Virus record (IMG/VR): IMGVR_UViG_3300034117_001199
Span: 1 to 33,542 of that record
Length of the DNA stretch: 33,542 nt
Strand: one strand, 5' to 3'
From: a virus
A model generated the notes under the pieces. That model was not told the origin of the DNA. It saw only the letters and a list, made by a program, of their open reading frames with translations, and did not search any database. Of this stretch, positions 32,338 to 33,542 are shown piece after piece; the stretch's first letter is position 1, and every line of letters starts with the position of its first letter. A program made the translations under genes and the position numbers.

Positions 32338-32349
32338 TCCCTTTTTTTT
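32324..32349. terminator. Bidirectional rho-independent terminator
   Basis: The stem AGGGACT/AGTCCCT with a short TTAT loop is followed by eight T on the plus strand and preceded by an A-rich run, so it works in both directions. It contains the stop codons of the unknown gene (plus) and of the epimerase gene (minus), which converge here. Confidence 0.9.
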
Positions 32350-33180
32350 ATATTCATCAATATAGTCATATAGATTTATAATTGGTTGCCAATCTAAAAT
32401 TAATCTGGCCAACGTACTTTCACATAAAGTTTCCTGAGCTTCACCCGGCTTATCTTCAGTATAAACTCTATCTTTTTTAAACATATCGGCAACCTCATTC
32501 AACGAGAAATTTTGACCTCTACCCAACTCAAACGTGTGACCCCACATTTCTTTAACCATTATCTTAATTAATGCATTAACAATATCATCAACGTGTGTGA
32601 AGTCCCTTCTCTTTGAACCATCACCATATATTGTTAAAGGTGTATTATCATCATATTGTTTCTCCCATCTACCAATCACCGTACTATAACCACCATCTTT
32701 TAAATGATAGGGACCATAGACATTGTAAAAGCGAGTTACTGATGACTTTAAATTAAAATGTTCCTGATAAAGTTTAACAATCTCCTCACCAACATCTTTA
32801 CTAAATGTATATGGGTTTTTAAACTTACCACTATGATGTGAACTACTTCCCGCATAAATTAATGGTATCTCATTCTTAACACAATATTGTGCCACATTTA
32901 ATGTACCATTTGTATTTGTTTGAAAATATTCAACAGGATGTTTAAATGATGGCTGTATTCTTGCGATTGCAGCTAAATGAAACACAATATCGTATTTCAC
33001 ATCATCTAATATCGATAAGTTTCTAACATCACCACATATATAATTTGCACCATCTTGATGGTTAGAACTAAAACCACTTAAGTAGTTATCTAACGATGTC
33101 ACCTCGTGACCATCTTTTAATAGTCTTTTAATTAAATTAGTACCAACAAATCCCGCACCTCCTGTAACTAGTATGTTCAT
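32332..33180 (-). CDS. NAD-dependent sugar epimerase/dehydratase (extended SDR)
   Basis: A 282-residue extended short-chain dehydrogenase. The dinucleotide-binding motif G-G-A-G-F-V-G is at 7-13, with D31 binding the ribose, and the catalytic Y124-x3-K128 follows Ser112-Ser113 (YAGSSS). The R-F-Y-N-V-Y-G-P block at 146-153 and R-R-D-F-T-H-V-D-D match UDP-glucose/UDP-glucuronate epimerases and dTDP-glucose dehydratases. It would act on a nucleotide sugar, in keeping with the glycosyltransferase fragment at the other end of the window. It is slightly shorter than usual (about 310-330). It begins right at the stop of the upstream minus-strand gene (shared base), so the two are co-transcribed from outside the window. 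It ends YKKKGL. Confidence 0.9.
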   Translation of the reverse strand: MNILVTGGAGFVGTNLIKRLLKDGHEVTSLDNYLSGFSSNHQDGANYICGDVRNLSILDDVKYDIVFHLAAIARIQPSFKHPVEYFQTNTNGTLNVAQYCVKNEIPLIYAGSSSHHSGKFKNPYTFSKDVGEEIVKLYQEHFNLKSSVTRFYNVYGPYHLKDGGYSTVIGRWEKQYDDNTPLTIYGDGSKRRDFTHVDDIVNALIKIMVKEMWGHTFELGRGQNFSLNEVADMFKKDRVYTEDKPGEAQETLCESTLARLILDWQPIINLYDYIDEYKKKGL

Positions 33181-33542
33181 TAAATTGTTTTTCTTATATC
33201 TATCTTCATATTACCAACCTCGTACTCGCCAGATTCATAGTAAGGTATGGATAGTCTTATTTTTTGTAAAGTATATAAATCTTCTTCCGTGAATGGGTTA
33301 ACTTCATAAATCATTACGTCTACGTTGTCAGTAAGGGTAAATTTGGACCTTAAATCATATCGAGTATTATCTTGTTCGTTTTTGATATAGTCCTCAGGAA
33401 TCGTCCCTAAATCGATTTTATCGAAGAATGGTTCAATATTATTAATATTGTTAATATTTCTTGTCGTCAACCCCATTGTAAATGTCTTATACTTGAATTC
33501 CTTATCCTCCCAATATCTAAGTTCATTAAATGCAGAAATTTG
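33180..33542 (-). CDS. Unknown protein, C-terminal part (5' end outside window)
   Basis: The frame has an ATG at 33476 but stays open to the window edge (22 more codons, reading F-N-E-L-R-Y-W-E-D), so the gene probably starts outside. The visible part is acidic, with N-I-N-N-I-N-N and P-F-T-E-E-D segments and no recognised motif. It ends DIRKTI. Its stop shares a base with the epimerase start on the same strand, so the pair is one operon. No function can be proposed. Confidence 0.65.
   Translation of the reverse strand, partial: QISAFNELRYWEDKEFKYKTFTMGLTTRNINNINNIEPFFDKIDLGTIPEDYIKNEQDNTRYDLRSKFTLTDNVDVMIYEVNPFTEEDLYTLQKIRLSIPYYESGEYEVGNMKIDIRKTI

Overview
The window looks like part of a large tailed-phage (Caudovirales) genome from a Bacteroidetes (probably marine flavobacterial) host, assembled from low-GC DNA. 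Evidence for a phage: very dense coding, genes joined by TAATG or ATGA overlaps, a 1708-codon Ser/Gly-rich tail-fibre gene followed by three tandem paralogous virion/adhesin-like genes, and a phage-style tRNA. Evidence for a Bacteroidetes host: AT-rich start-codon leaders without Shine-Dalgarno sequences, a serine-type tRNA body of Bacteroidetes style, and an outer-membrane beta-barrel-like protein. No terminase, capsid or polymerase gene lies inside the window, so the phage assignment is strong but not proven.

Layout. (1) 1-8198: the 3' end of a probable glycosyltransferase, then six consecutive divergent radical SAM proteins with an N-terminal twitch-like Cys region, all translationally coupled. 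(2) 8220-11042: a NodU-type carbamoyltransferase, a small basic ORF, then behind a clear promoter an APS-kinase-like gene, a small HxGH nucleotidyltransferase and a DUF2061 membrane protein. (3) 11070-12686: a composite protein with an ATP-grasp-like N-terminal part, a degenerate Hint domain and an eight-Cys tail, followed by a 29-codon ORF. (4) 12710-16929: two 2OG-Fe(II) oxygenases, a zinc-ribbon protein, two SGNH hydrolases and two sulfotransferases, all seven ending in a similar short C-terminal motif. (5) 16989-25522: tail fibre (cupredoxin-like insert, internal repeats, pyocin-knob-like end) and three paralogous adhesin-like proteins. (6) 25569-29774: two unknown helical proteins, then a radical SAM / U32-like / methyltransferase cassette. 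(7) 29775-31815: a serine-type tRNA with a CCG anticodon, an outer-membrane protein and a DUF401-like permease. (8) 31867-33542: an unknown small gene meeting, at a bidirectional terminator, a minus-strand sugar epimerase and the end of an unknown gene.

How it may fit together (inference): the window is dominated by enzymes that decorate glycans or proteins (glycosyl, carbamoyl, sulfo, hydroxyl, methyl and radical chemistry), with PAPS supply apparently encoded next to sulfotransferases, all placed beside the tail-fibre genes. The simplest reading is that the phage modifies its own fibres or the host surface glycan. The most unusual items are the six-gene radical SAM array, the shared C-terminal motif, the Ser-type tRNA with an Arg-codon anticodon, and the Hint/Cys-tail protein. 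There is no gene-free stretch longer than 300 bases.
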